This document shows positions 21,519 to 30,663 of a DNA stretch of 64,000 nucleotides, in pieces. Under the pieces are notes generated by a model, which was not told the DNA's origin, ran no database searches, and saw only the letters and a list, made by a program, of their open reading frames with translations. Numbering within the stretch: the first letter of the stretch is position 1; the number at the start of each line of letters is the position of its first letter. Made by a program: the position numbers and the translations under genes. Source of the DNA: Luteimonas sp. JM171 (GTDB lineage: Bacteria; Pseudomonadota; Gammaproteobacteria; Xanthomonadales; Xanthomonadaceae); assembly GCF_001717465.1 (NCBI RefSeq), contig NZ_CP017074.1, forward strand, positions 2,136,873 through 2,200,872. Direction: 5' to 3'.

Positions 21519-22456
21519 GCCGGCGTCGCTTCCGGCCGCGAAACCAGCCACGCGTTGAGCGTGGCGAGGACGTCGTGCGATTTCGCGGCGAACGCCGGGG
21601 CCAGTTTCAGCTGGCCCTGTGCCAGCCGCCCGGCAGTCTCCGAATCGGGGGCTGCCACCTGCTCGAGCACGCGCTGGCCAGCGCGGGCGTACAGTCCCCG
21701 GAAATCATCCAGCCTCAGCCGGTTCATGTACATGTAGCGGTTGCCTGCGAGCAGGCCGAAGGCGCGGTCGCCGTACTGGAGGAAGTTGATCGGCCCGATC
21801 GCCGGATCGGAGTGCGAGAAGTGGTCGCTGAAGTCGATGTAGTGGACCAGCAGGCCCTGTGCCGAGAGCACGCGGGCGCCTTCGCGCAGGATCGCTTCCA
21901 GCGTCGCGCCGGGAATGTGCTCGAACACCTCGTAGGAGACATGCAGGTCGATCGCGCCGTCCGCCAGGGCGAGGTTGGCGGCATCGGCCGGGGACAGGTA
22001 GCGGATCGAGCACACGTCGAGCAGCCGGTCGAGGTTGAAGTTGTCGGCCAGCACCAGCAGCTTGCGCAGGCGGGCGCGGTCCAGGCGCGGGCCGAACAGG
22101 GCTTCCACCCGCCCGCGTTGGTCGCGGATCTGGCGCAGGTCTTCCTGCACCAGCTCCGGACGCAGGTAGGTGTGCAGGTCCACGGTGGTGATTTCACGGG
22201 CGCCCTGGAGCCAGAGCGACAGCGGAAGGTTCAGGCGACGCCCCGTGCCCACCTCCAGCACCCGCGCCCCGGCCACTTCCAGGCCGTTGCGGGCGGCATG
22301 CCCGGCCACCTCAACCCCTTGCCGCAGCTTGTCCTCCACCTGGATCGAGCGCAGCCCGCCGAAGCGTCGCTGGATGGCGTAATACACCCGGTGCGAGATC
22401 GGACCGGGGAGCAGGGCGACGGAGTTCTGGATTCCCGCCTTGATCATCCAGTACAT
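21515..22456 (-). CDS. class I SAM-dependent methyltransferase
   Basis: A 313-residue methyltransferase. Motif I is RVLEVGTGRRLNLP, followed by ITTVDLHTYL, and the motif IV region IDLHVSYEVFEHIPG with ILREGARVLSAQGLLVHYIDFSDHFSH. This resembles methyltransferases of O-antigen and capsule clusters. ATG 22456 has GGAGA at ideal spacing and overlaps the upstream gene by 13 bp; an internal ATG at 22447 would give an ATGA overlap. The substrate is probably a sugar of the repeat unit. Confidence 0.82.
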   Translation of the reverse strand: MYWMIKAGIQNSVALLPGPISHRVYYAIQRRFGGLRSIQVEDKLRQGVEVAGHAARNGLEVAGARVLEVGTGRRLNLPLSLWLQGAREITTVDLHTYLRPELVQEDLRQIRDQRGRVEALFGPRLDRARLRKLLVLADNFNLDRLLDVCSIRYLSPADAANLALADGAIDLHVSYEVFEHIPGATLEAILREGARVLSAQGLLVHYIDFSDHFSHSDPAIGPINFLQYGDRAFGLLAGNRYMYMNRLRLDDFRGLYARAGQRVLEQVAAPDSETAGRLAQGQLKLAPAFAAKSHDVLATLNAWLVSRPEATPA

Positions 22457-23691
22457 GCCATTTCTCCGGTCATTGCGCGCCGCCCGTCCTCGTGCGCGCC
22501 CGCCCAGGAGGCTTGCGGCGGCGGCAGGATGAAGTCGCGGTATTGGTGCGGGTTTCCACCCAGGCCGGCTTCAGCGGCCTTGATGATGTTGAACATCTCG
22601 CGCGCGGTGACGTAATGCAGCACGTAGCGCTCGCCGTCGTTGTAGTGCTGCTCCAGGTGTGCGTGCATCGCGTCCACCGCGGGCCCGAGCACCACCTGCG
22701 CTTCCTTCTCGGGGGCACCGTGGGTGTGGATCTTCACGAACACCCACTCCGGCCGGCCCTCCACATGGATGCCCGCGTCCACCCAGCCGTCCACGCGGGC
22801 CGGCGTGGGCGGGTAGTTGGCGCGGATGTCCGCGTTTTCCACCCGCGGCACAAAGCCGTGACGCCGGTCCCGCCAGTTCAGCCCCAGCGGTCCCTGCACC
22901 AGCAGCAGGTCGCCTTGCGCTTGGCCGCCCACGCGCACCGGTGTCCCCCGGTCATGCGACTTGGGCCGCGCGGGGTCGTCGGTGGCGTAGTAGATCGAGT
23001 TGATGATCCGCGTTTGGGTGGGGCTTGGCGCGGAGGGCATGGTGAAGTCCGCATAGCAGCCCAGCTCGCGCAGCAGGACCAGTTCGTTGTCCAGGCCGCA
23101 CCAGCTGCCGTCGGGGCTGGAATTGTCCAAACACCAGTTGCCGTGGATGAACCCGAACATCAGTTCCCCGGTGGCCGGATGGCGGGGCAGGGCGCCGTGG
23201 CGTTCGTGGAGCAGGGTCTTGAAGCGCTGGATGGTGTGGCGGAAGTTGGTTTCGGTGTCGTTGTCGTGGTGGATGTGCACCTCGATCTCGCCGTATCCGT
23301 CACGGCACAGCTGGGCGATCTTTGCGAGGTGCTCCTCCAGGTATTCCTCCTCCGGATAGAAGAACACGTGCTGCGGGGGGCGCCCGTCCGCGTCGCGATG
23401 GCGGCTTGCGAGCGCGCGGTAGTCGCGGCACCAGCGGTCAACCCTGGCCCGCTGCACCTCCAGCGGCGGCTTCCCGTGCATCGGCTCGAAGTGGTCGACG
23501 AAGCAGAACATCACGTGGGTCGGGCCGGCCACCGCGGGCCGCTTCCTGCGCCGCAGGTAGGCGGGGAGCCAGACCTGCATGTTCCGGGCGCGGATGAAGC
23601 GCCACGCCAGCAAGGCCGCGGCGGCGACGAGCAGCGAGGCAAGCGCGGGGATCGCGAGCCACCCTGGCAGCGGACCGGTGAGCAACGTCAT
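22444..23691 (-). CDS. membrane-anchored polysaccharide deacetylase-like protein
   Basis: A 415-residue protein I cannot place firmly. An N-terminal helix (about 10-32, WLAIPALASLLVAAAALLAWRF) anchors it; the rest is soluble. Two histidine-rich stretches suggest a metal site: FCFVDHFEPMHG and EIEVHIHHDNDTET, and a third conserved-looking stretch is FGFIHGNWCLDNS. The layout recalls NodB-like (CE4) deacetylases with divergent motifs. Its place in a polysaccharide operon, coupled by an ATGA overlap to the GT4 gene upstream, fits a role in glycan modification. No clear catalytic assignment is possible. Confidence 0.6.
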   Translation of the reverse strand: MTLLTGPLPGWLAIPALASLLVAAAALLAWRFIRARNMQVWLPAYLRRRKRPAVAGPTHVMFCFVDHFEPMHGKPPLEVQRARVDRWCRDYRALASRHRDADGRPPQHVFFYPEEEYLEEHLAKIAQLCRDGYGEIEVHIHHDNDTETNFRHTIQRFKTLLHERHGALPRHPATGELMFGFIHGNWCLDNSSPDGSWCGLDNELVLLRELGCYADFTMPSAPSPTQTRIINSIYYATDDPARPKSHDRGTPVRVGGQAQGDLLLVQGPLGLNWRDRRHGFVPRVENADIRANYPPTPARVDGWVDAGIHVEGRPEWVFVKIHTHGAPEKEAQVVLGPAVDAMHAHLEQHYNDGERYVLHYVTAREMFNIIKAAEAGLGGNPHQYRDFILPPPQASWAGAHEDGRRAMTGEMACTG

Positions 23692-24851
23692 CGCGCGGCG
23701 GTTGCAGGCAACAGCGAGAGGAGCTGCCGGGCATTGTTGTGCCAGCGCCGCTCGCGCTCGACGAAGGCACGGGCCATGGTTCCGGCGCGCGCGCGCTCAT
23801 CCGGCCTGTCGACCAGTGACAGCACCTGTTGCACGCACGCATCCAGCTGCTTGCGGGGAAACAGCCAGCCGCTCTCGCCGTCCTCAACCACTTCGGCAAC
23901 CGGGTCGTAGTCGGGCGCCACCACGGCCACGCCCATCGCCATCAGTTCGAACAGTTTCATGGGTGAGCCGTATTCGTTCGAGTCGGGCAGGAATGCGTAA
24001 TCCATGCAGGCGATCCATTCCGGGATGGTGTGGTGCGCTACGCGCCCCGGAAGCAGGACGCGGTCCCCGAGGCCGCGTGCCTGCACCTCCCGTCGCACCG
24101 CCGGTAGATCGGCGCCATCGCCGACCAGCAACAGGGTTAACGCAGGAGTCTCCTGGAGCCGGTCAAGCATGGCCCGCACGAAGTCCGGCAATCCGTGCCA
24201 GTACGCGAACGCGCCGATGTGTCCGCATACAACGCGGCCCTCGAGCCCGTGCCTGCGGCGCAGCGCGTCGCGGTCGTGCGCGCGGGGATCAAAGCGCGCG
24301 TCCACCGCGTTGGGGGAGACCACCGACGGGGGCAGGGCGCCGTACTCCGCCGACAGCAGCTGCTGGAAGTGGGTGGAGATGAACACCAGGCCGGTGGCGC
24401 GGGTCAGGCACCAGCGCTCGATGCGGCGTGCCAGCCTGCGCAGGTACAGCGGCCGCACCCGCTCGACCACGGCGGAATCGTTGATCTCGAGGATCAGCGG
24501 AATGCCGCGCCGGCGCGCCATCCACACGGTCGCGAACAGGAACAGCGAGTAGCGCTCGTAGATGAAATCGGGGCGGAAAGATCGGATGGCGCGTGCCATC
24601 CGCCACAGGGTCACGAGGTTGTAGGCAAGCTCGGCGGCCTCGAACGCAACGCCCGGGAGCCGGGTGGCCAGGCGCGCGAGCGGGCCCTTGCCGGGCTCCC
24701 GCGTGCCGTCGGGTTCCTGCTCCGGGTCGGCGCCTGGGAACGAAACAACCCGTACCTCGTGGCCGAGCTCACGCAGGGCGCCGACGATGCCGCGGATGTG
24801 CACGCCTTCCACGTTCCGGCCCGCGGTGCGGTGGTGATACAGGACCCTCAT
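23688..24851 (-). CDS. GT4-family glycosyltransferase
   Basis: A 387-residue GT-B transferase. The N-terminus MRVLYHHRTAGRNVEGVHIRG contains the acceptor-side glycine loop; DFIYERYSLF and GIPLILEINDS follow, the latter typical of EPS enzymes. The C-terminal domain has VCGHIGAFAYWHGL, LLLVGDG and the EX7E-like YGSPMKLFELMAMGVAVVAPD. It shares ATGA overlaps with the genes on both sides. It belongs to the same broad GT4 type as three other transferases in the locus; the sugar is unknown. Confidence 0.87.
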   Translation of the reverse strand: MRVLYHHRTAGRNVEGVHIRGIVGALRELGHEVRVVSFPGADPEQEPDGTREPGKGPLARLATRLPGVAFEAAELAYNLVTLWRMARAIRSFRPDFIYERYSLFLFATVWMARRRGIPLILEINDSAVVERVRPLYLRRLARRIERWCLTRATGLVFISTHFQQLLSAEYGALPPSVVSPNAVDARFDPRAHDRDALRRRHGLEGRVVCGHIGAFAYWHGLPDFVRAMLDRLQETPALTLLLVGDGADLPAVRREVQARGLGDRVLLPGRVAHHTIPEWIACMDYAFLPDSNEYGSPMKLFELMAMGVAVVAPDYDPVAEVVEDGESGWLFPRKQLDACVQQVLSLVDRPDERARAGTMARAFVERERRWHNNARQLLSLLPATAAR

Positions 24852-25501
24852 GCGCGATCCCCCGGCAGTGCGCGCACGGCATAGCCCTGGGCGCGCCAGT
24901 CGGGCAGCAGCCCGGCCAGCACTGCCACGGTGTCCTGGTTGTCATCATGCATCAGCACAACGTCGCCGGATCGGGGTGGATTGGCGCGGATCTGCCTGAG
25001 CAGGGTGGCCGCGGGCAGCCGCTGGTAGTCGTTGCTGTCATACGACCAGAACGCGATCGGGCGGCCGCTGCGCGCGAACTGCAGCAGCAGTTTGTGCGGG
25101 AGCTGGCCATAGGGCGGGCGGAACGGGTGCCTGGCCCTGCCGTCGTAGGAGGCGAGCCGGGCATCCGTGCGGGCGATCTCTTCCATCTGCGCCTGGATGG
25201 GCAAATCCGGCATGCGCGGATGACTCCACGAGTGGTTGCCGAGCAGGTGGCCTTCGTCAACGATCCGGCGCACCACGTCGGGGTGGCGGTCCACGAGTTC
25301 GCCCACCAGGAAGAACGTGGCGGTTGCGCGGTGTTGCCGCAGCAGGTCGAGGATGGCGGGCGTGTGCTCGGGATGCGGGCCGTCGTCGAAGGTCAGGTAC
25401 AGCACGTTCCCCCGCGCGCCCGCGCGGGTGGTGACCAGGCGCGATGGCAGCAGCCCCAGCAGGCGGGTCTTGCGCGAACGCGGCTGCATGGCGCGGCTCA
25501 T
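24848..25501 (-). CDS. polysaccharide deacetylase (CE4/NodB homology)
   Basis: A 217-residue NodB-domain protein with all core motifs: TFDDGP (37-42) with catalytic base and metal-binding Asp, the metal-binding GNHSWSHPRM, RPPYGQ, and the C-terminal VVLMHD. It would remove N- or O-acetyl groups from a glycan. No signal peptide is evident in the chosen form, so it may act in the cytoplasm on lipid-linked intermediates. The start at 25501 is supported by an ATGA overlap with the upstream glycosyltransferase; codons further upstream are antisense shadow. Confidence 0.88.
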   Translation of the reverse strand: MSRAMQPRSRKTRLLGLLPSRLVTTRAGARGNVLYLTFDDGPHPEHTPAILDLLRQHRATATFFLVGELVDRHPDVVRRIVDEGHLLGNHSWSHPRMPDLPIQAQMEEIARTDARLASYDGRARHPFRPPYGQLPHKLLLQFARSGRPIAFWSYDSNDYQRLPAATLLRQIRANPPRSGDVVLMHDDNQDTVAVLAGLLPDWRAQGYAVRALPGDRA

Positions 25502-26658
25502 GTGCTGGCGGCCGGCCGGGCCGCGTCCTGGAGGATGCGGTCCAGCCGTTCGATGTTGTCGCGCCAGCTGAAGCGCTCGGCGTGGCCGGTGATGGCGCCG
25601 GTCGGCCAGTCGCTTCGCAGCACTTCGTCCAGCGCGTCCACCAGGGCCTGACGGTCCCGGGGCGGCACCATGCGCCCGGCGTGCGGGGGCAGCACCTCCG
25701 GGATGCCGCCCACATCGGTGGCCACCACCGGCAGGCCGCAGGCCATGGCTTCCAGGACCACGTTGGGCACGCCTTCGCTGTGGCTGGGCAGGCAGAGCAG
25801 ACTGGCTGCATGCATCCACGCCGGCAGTTCGTGATGCGCGCGGGCGCCCGCAAACAGCACCCGCCCGGCCACGCCCAGCACTTCGGCCCGCTGGCGGAGC
25901 GCCTGCGCCGAGGGACCGTCGCCGACGAAGGCCAGGCGCGCAGCAGGCTGGCGCTCAAGCAGCCCCGGGAATGCCTCCAGCAGGTCCACGCAGCCCTTGC
26001 CGGGCTTGAGGTTGCCCACGTACAGCACCAGCGGCCCTTCGGCCGCAAGTCCCAGCCGCCGGCGTGCCCCGGCGCGCTCGCCGGGGTGGAAGCTGTCGCC
26101 GTCAACGCCGTTGTAAAGCACGTGCACGCGCGCGGCCGGCACGCCCAGTTCGCGCGCGCGCTGCGCAAGCGCGGCGCTGACGGCCACCACCGCCCGCGCG
26201 CCGCGCAGGGCCGAGGCAATCTGCCCGCGCTGGAGCCGGTGCTGCGCCTGCTGGTTCAGGTCGCTGCCGTGCACCTTGACCACGTACGGCAGCTTGAGCG
26301 TGCGCGCGAGGCGGGCCGTCCCGACCGCATCGGGATAGCCCCAGCTGGCCAGCAGCAGGTCGTAGCGCCGGCGCCGCAGGGATGCCCCGCGCTGCGCCAT
26401 CAGCGACGCGTACCAGGCCAGCCCATGCAGGCTGCGGCCGACGCGCGGGGGATACCAGAAGGTGAAGTCGTCGCTGCGGGCGTTCAACAGCGCCGGTGGA
26501 TCGCCGCGGCGGCCGCGGTACCGGTCGCGGAAATCGACCGCGACCATCACCTCCAGGTCGTGGACCCGGGCCAGGCGGTCGAACTGCTGGCGATTGAAGC
26601 TGGCGCGCAATGGATCCCACGCGCTGGGGAACAGGTTGGTGAGGGCCAGGATGTTCAT
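25498..26658 (-). CDS. GT4-family glycosyltransferase
   Basis: A 386-residue GT-B transferase starting MNILALTNLFPSAWDPLRASF, a typical EPS GT4 opening. It has YVVKVHGSDLN, VLYVGNLKPGKGCVDLLEAF, the SHSEGVPNVVLEAMACGLPVV block with the EX7E motif, and GGIPEVL. The start at 26658 is set by an ATGA overlap; the longer open frame is the non-coding reading of its neighbour. It resembles exosortase-locus glycosyltransferases by eye, but this was not searched. Confidence 0.88.
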   Translation of the reverse strand: MNILALTNLFPSAWDPLRASFNRQQFDRLARVHDLEVMVAVDFRDRYRGRRGDPPALLNARSDDFTFWYPPRVGRSLHGLAWYASLMAQRGASLRRRRYDLLLASWGYPDAVGTARLARTLKLPYVVKVHGSDLNQQAQHRLQRGQIASALRGARAVVAVSAALAQRARELGVPAARVHVLYNGVDGDSFHPGERAGARRRLGLAAEGPLVLYVGNLKPGKGCVDLLEAFPGLLERQPAARLAFVGDGPSAQALRQRAEVLGVAGRVLFAGARAHHELPAWMHAASLLCLPSHSEGVPNVVLEAMACGLPVVATDVGGIPEVLPPHAGRMVPPRDRQALVDALDEVLRSDWPTGAITGHAERFSWRDNIERLDRILQDAARPAAST

Positions 26659-27764
26659 GCCGTGGCTTCCGAGTACAGCGCGAGGTAGCGCGCCGCCATG
26701 ACGTCGAAGGTGGCGTTCTCCAGCAGCCAGGCACGCCCGGCGTGGCCCATCCGGGCGGCCAGGCCCGGGTCCTCGAGCAGGCGGACAAGCGCAGCCGCCA
26801 GCGCAGCGGGGTCGGAAGGGGGGACGACGATGCCGTTGACGCCGTCCGCTACGATCTCCGGATTGCCGCCAACGCTGGTAGCAACGATCGGGAGCGCGCT
26901 CGCGCAAGCTTCGAGCAGCGCGATCGAATAGCCCTCGGAGACCGAGGACATGGCGAAGATCGAGAACGCCGACAGCAGCGCGGGCACATCCGTGCGGTCG
27001 CCGAGCAGGAACACCCGCTCGCCAATGCCGGCACTGGCGATCGCCGATTCCACCCGCGCGCGCTCCTCGCCTTCCCCGACCAGCACCAGGGCGACGTCGT
27101 CGCAGCGGGCGCACACCTCGGCAAAAGCCTCGATCATCGTCGGCAGGTCCTTCGCCCAGTTCAGGCGACCGACGAAGCCGACCAGCCGGGTGGCCGGCGG
27201 CAGGCCGAGGCTGGTGGCCAGCTGCTCCCGCAGCCGAGGCTCGCAGGGGCGGAAAGGGGCCGGGTGGATGCCGTTGGGCACGACCCGGATCTTGTGCCCG
27301 GCGACCAGGCCCGCATGGACGAGGCGGGCGCCCGCCGCCTCTGACACCGCCACCGAGACGTCGGCCAGGCGCATCGACTGCCGGAACAGCTTTTCCCGCC
27401 GGCTGGCCGGATCCTGCGCGCCCATGCCGTGGCGGGTGTTGACCACCCGGCGCAGGCCCAGGCCCAGCGCGGCGAGCATTGCGTAGTAATGGGGGGTGTC
27501 GTTGTGGCTGTGCAGCACGTCCGGGCGCTGCGCGGCCAGCGCCTGCCGCAGCCGCAGGAGTGCGCGTGCATCCGCCCCGTCGCGCTTGCCGCATTCGATC
27601 ACGCTGACGCCGCGCGCGGTGAGTTCAGGCGCCAGCGTCCCGGCTTCGAACAGGCACACGACCTGGCAATCGTGTCCGGCCGCGGCCTGCGCCGAGGCGA
27701 GGTCGATGACGACCCGTTCCAGTCCACCCCGGTTGAGGTTCTCGACCGCGTGGGTGATCCTCAC
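26655..27764 (-). CDS. GT4-family glycosyltransferase
   Basis: A 369-residue GT-B transferase. The start MRITHAVENLNRGGLERVV carries the GG motif common to GT4 enzymes; VLHSHNDTPHYYA, LVGFVGRLNWAKDLPTMI, SSVSEGYSIALLEACASALPIV (EX7E) and GGNPEIV follow. Translation starts with GTG at 27764 within a GTGA overlap with the CapK-like gene. It contributes one linkage of the repeat unit. Confidence 0.88.
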   Translation of the reverse strand: MRITHAVENLNRGGLERVVIDLASAQAAAGHDCQVVCLFEAGTLAPELTARGVSVIECGKRDGADARALLRLRQALAAQRPDVLHSHNDTPHYYAMLAALGLGLRRVVNTRHGMGAQDPASRREKLFRQSMRLADVSVAVSEAAGARLVHAGLVAGHKIRVVPNGIHPAPFRPCEPRLREQLATSLGLPPATRLVGFVGRLNWAKDLPTMIEAFAEVCARCDDVALVLVGEGEERARVESAIASAGIGERVFLLGDRTDVPALLSAFSIFAMSSVSEGYSIALLEACASALPIVATSVGGNPEIVADGVNGIVVPPSDPAALAAALVRLLEDPGLAARMGHAGRAWLLENATFDVMAARYLALYSEATA

Positions 27765-29116
27765 TGCAGCCTCGACACCGTCACCCGGTACTTGCCGCTG
27801 GCGGTCAGCGGGATGTCGTCGACGCGTTCCAGCGCCAGGCAGGCATCGCTGCCGAGCACCTTGGCGACCTCGCGGCGCACGTAGGCTTCCTGCCCGCCGC
27901 CGAACTCCGGGCCGGGCACCACTTTGAGGGTGAACCGGTCAAGCGTTTCCTGCACCACCTGGAACCGTCGCACGCCGGCGACGTCCTTCAGCATGTGCGG
28001 GAAGAACTCGCCCGGCAGCACGCGGCCGTCCGTGGTGCGGATGGCATCCAGCCGGCGACCGTCGATGCGGGACAGGCGTGGAAGCCCGCGCGCGCCGGTG
28101 GCGTGCCACGGGGTTTTCCGGCTGACCACATCGCCGTTGAGATAGCGCAGGAAGGGCATGCCCATGTTGTGCAGGTCGGTAATGGCGAGTTCCCCCCTCT
28201 CGTTTCCGTCCTCGGTCCGCACCGGGTCCAGCAGCTCGAGCACCAGGTGGTCGGCGCTGGAAAGCAACCCGTCGCGATCCTCCGCTTCGCAGGCGATGAG
28301 CATGAATTCCCTGCAGCCGTAGGTGTTGTAGGCCCTGGCGCCGGGGAAAGCCGCTTCGATCACCGACCGCTGGTAGCCGTGCAGCGCTTCGGCGGCGCCC
28401 AGTACCGTGGCCACGCCCGGGATGCTGCGGCCGTGCTCCAGCAGCCACCTGGATAGACGGAAGATCGGATCGACATAGGCCACGATCACCTCCGGCCGGT
28501 AGCCGGCGATCGCGGCGGCGTAATCGGCCATGTTGTCGTCGCGCATCAGGAAGCTGTTGAGGATCCGGCGGCGGAACGCCGCGTGGTACAGGCGCTCCTT
28601 CAGCAGCGCGCCGCGGCCCGGGTCGCCAACCGGGCCGCCCCACAGGAACAGCGAGCGCCGTCCCATCCGCGCGCCGGTCCAGCCATAGCCGCGCCACATC
28701 ACCGCAGCGCGCCGCTCGCTGCTTTCGCGCGTGTAGCCGAAGTGCAGCGGCTCGCCGGTGGAACCACCCGTGGCCTTGTACAGCAGCTGCCGGGCCAGCG
28801 ACCGGGCATGCAGCCCCTGGAAATTCTCGCGGATGTCCGCCTTCGTCAGCACCGGCAGGCGCGCGTAATCGCGCATCGACCTCAGGTCGCCGGGCTCGAA
28901 GCCAATGGATTGCCAGCGGGTCCGGTAGTACGGGACCTCCCGCCAGCAGTGTTCCACCAGCGCCTTGAGCTTGGCCCACTGCAGCGCGGCGATTTCCTCC
29001 GGCGAGCGCCACTGGTTGGCTTCGTACTCGCCCAGGTGCTGCAGCGTCCGGCGGCCGCGCAGCCGCTCGTAGGCCGGATAGAGGACATGCCGGAACGCGG
29101 GCTCGTACAGGTTCAT
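27761..29116 (-). CDS. CapK/phenylacetate--CoA ligase-like adenylate-forming enzyme
   Basis: A 451-residue protein of the CapK (PaaK-like) family found in capsule and EPS clusters. Visible are the P-loop-like LYKATGGSTGEPLHFGYT, the NTYGCREFMLIACE adenylate-binding segment, MPFLRYLNGD and a C-terminal LTASGKYRV resembling the catalytic-lysine loop. Such enzymes activate a carboxylate as an acyl adenylate; in polysaccharide clusters they are thought to help decorate the glycan. It is linked by ATGA and GTGA overlaps to Wzx upstream and a GT4 downstream. Confidence 0.83.
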   Translation of the reverse strand: MNLYEPAFRHVLYPAYERLRGRRTLQHLGEYEANQWRSPEEIAALQWAKLKALVEHCWREVPYYRTRWQSIGFEPGDLRSMRDYARLPVLTKADIRENFQGLHARSLARQLLYKATGGSTGEPLHFGYTRESSERRAAVMWRGYGWTGARMGRRSLFLWGGPVGDPGRGALLKERLYHAAFRRRILNSFLMRDDNMADYAAAIAGYRPEVIVAYVDPIFRLSRWLLEHGRSIPGVATVLGAAEALHGYQRSVIEAAFPGARAYNTYGCREFMLIACEAEDRDGLLSSADHLVLELLDPVRTEDGNERGELAITDLHNMGMPFLRYLNGDVVSRKTPWHATGARGLPRLSRIDGRRLDAIRTTDGRVLPGEFFPHMLKDVAGVRRFQVVQETLDRFTLKVVPGPEFGGGQEAYVRREVAKVLGSDACLALERVDDIPLTASGKYRVTVSRLQ

Positions 29117-30663
29117 GCGGGCGCTCCGGCGCGGCGTTCGGCCCAGTCCAGGAGGCGGGCGATGAAGGCGGGGCGCCCCTTTGCAAAGCGTGAATGCAGG
29201 ACCCGGATGTATTGCAGGTCGGCCGCGCTCCAGAAGCCGAACATCAGTGTGGCCGCCACATACGCGAGCGACAGCAGGATTCCTCCCAGCAGCAGGCCCG
29301 GCAGCGGCGCCAGCTGGCCACGCACCGCCCAGGCGATGGCGGCGGCCAGCAGCGCTGCAAGCAGCACCCGCGCCATCCGGCCCCATTCCAGCCGGGCGCC
29401 GCTGCAATACAGCGCGACGCCGATCATCACGCTGCCCATCAGCGCGCTGGTGGCGCCGTAGGCGACCACGGCGCCGTTCAGGCCGAAGCGCTGGATCAGG
29501 GCGATGTCCAGGGCGATCTTCACGATTGCTCCCCCAAGCACGATGAACATCAGCGTGCGCTGCCGGTCCGAACCCAGCAGGTAGCCCGAGGCCGCCTGGG
29601 ACAGGGTGGAAAACGCGCCCGTGGCCAGGCAGAACGCGAAGGCAAAGGCGGCCGGCGCAAAGGCCTCGCCGTAGAGCAGGCCGATGATCGCCTCGGCAAA
29701 CACCACGCCCAGCGCGACCAGCGGGGCCGCGAGGGCGCACAGGTAGGTGGTTGATACGGCCATGCGCCGGCCCGCCACTTCCCGGCCCTCGGCCAGGGCG
29801 TTGGCCATCATGGGCAGCAGCAGGGCCCCGAACACCCCGGGCACCAGCAGCAGCGCGCCGCTGGCGAGCTGGAACGCCACCTTGAAGTGGCCTGCCGAGG
29901 CCGCCGAATCGAGCAGGGTCAGGAACAGCACCTCGATTTCGCTCGCGGTGATGAAGCTGATTGCCACCGTCACCGCAACCAGCGCCGTGTAGCTGCGAAG
30001 GCGCTTGCGCAGGTCGTCCTCGAGCGGCTCCCGGGGGCCGGGCGGGGGGAGCAACGGCTCGACCTTCCTGCGGGAGATCCACCAGAACGCAAAGCTCGAG
30101 GCGGTGTAGGTGCCCAGGAACCACTCCATCGGCCCGTCCAGCCACCACACCACCAGGATGAGCAGCAGGTTCAGCGGCGCAACGATGACCGCCACCGACG
30201 CGGTCACGCGAAAATCCTCGAAGCCCTTGGCAATGGCGATGTTCAGCATGTAGGAGGCGCGCAGCGCGGTGGTGACCAGGAGGATCGCCAGGAGCACGGC
30301 GTGATTGAATTCCGGCCCCAGCCGCTGGCCGTGCAGGACGAACACCGCCGTTCCACCGGCCAGCACCACCGCAAGGAACGCGCCCTGGACGCGCCAGGCC
30401 CAGGCCAACAGGGGGCGGATCTGCGCCTGGCGACCCGCTCCCCGCAGTTCGGCGACGAACTTGATCACCGCACTGGCGACGCCGGAGTTCGTGAGCACCA
30501 TGCCGGTGGCAACCAGCCAGATCACCAGGCTGTAGGCCCCGAACTCCGCAGGACCCAGGTGCCGGGCGATGATGATCGAGGTCAGCATGCCCAGGAAGTA
30601 CTCGGTGTAGATCCCGAGCGACGAGAACACGGTGTTGCGGATGACCTGGTCGCGCTTGTCCAT
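29113..30663 (-). CDS. oligosaccharide flippase (Wzx-like, MOP superfamily)
   Basis: A 516-residue integral membrane protein with about 12-14 transmembrane helices. The opening QVIRNTVFSSLGIYTEYFLGMLTSIIIARHLGPAEFGAYSLV is the RfbX/Wzx (polysacc_synt) signature; IPAL and ALDIALIQRFGLNGAVVAYG-type segments recur. It would flip undecaprenyl-linked repeat units to the periplasm. The start at 30663 overlaps the stop of the polymerase gene by one base (TGATG). Confidence 0.88.
   Translation of the reverse strand: MDKRDQVIRNTVFSSLGIYTEYFLGMLTSIIIARHLGPAEFGAYSLVIWLVATGMVLTNSGVASAVIKFVAELRGAGRQAQIRPLLAWAWRVQGAFLAVVLAGGTAVFVLHGQRLGPEFNHAVLLAILLVTTALRASYMLNIAIAKGFEDFRVTASVAVIVAPLNLLLILVVWWLDGPMEWFLGTYTASSFAFWWISRRKVEPLLPPPGPREPLEDDLRKRLRSYTALVAVTVAISFITASEIEVLFLTLLDSAASAGHFKVAFQLASGALLLVPGVFGALLLPMMANALAEGREVAGRRMAVSTTYLCALAAPLVALGVVFAEAIIGLLYGEAFAPAAFAFAFCLATGAFSTLSQAASGYLLGSDRQRTLMFIVLGGAIVKIALDIALIQRFGLNGAVVAYGATSALMGSVMIGVALYCSGARLEWGRMARVLLAALLAAAIAWAVRGQLAPLPGLLLGGILLSLAYVAATLMFGFWSAADLQYIRVLHSRFAKGRPAFIARLLDWAERRAGAPA

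Noticed and set aside
19692..21737. 681-residue plus-strand open frame
   Set aside because: Covers two well-supported minus-strand glycosyltransferase genes; shadow composition.
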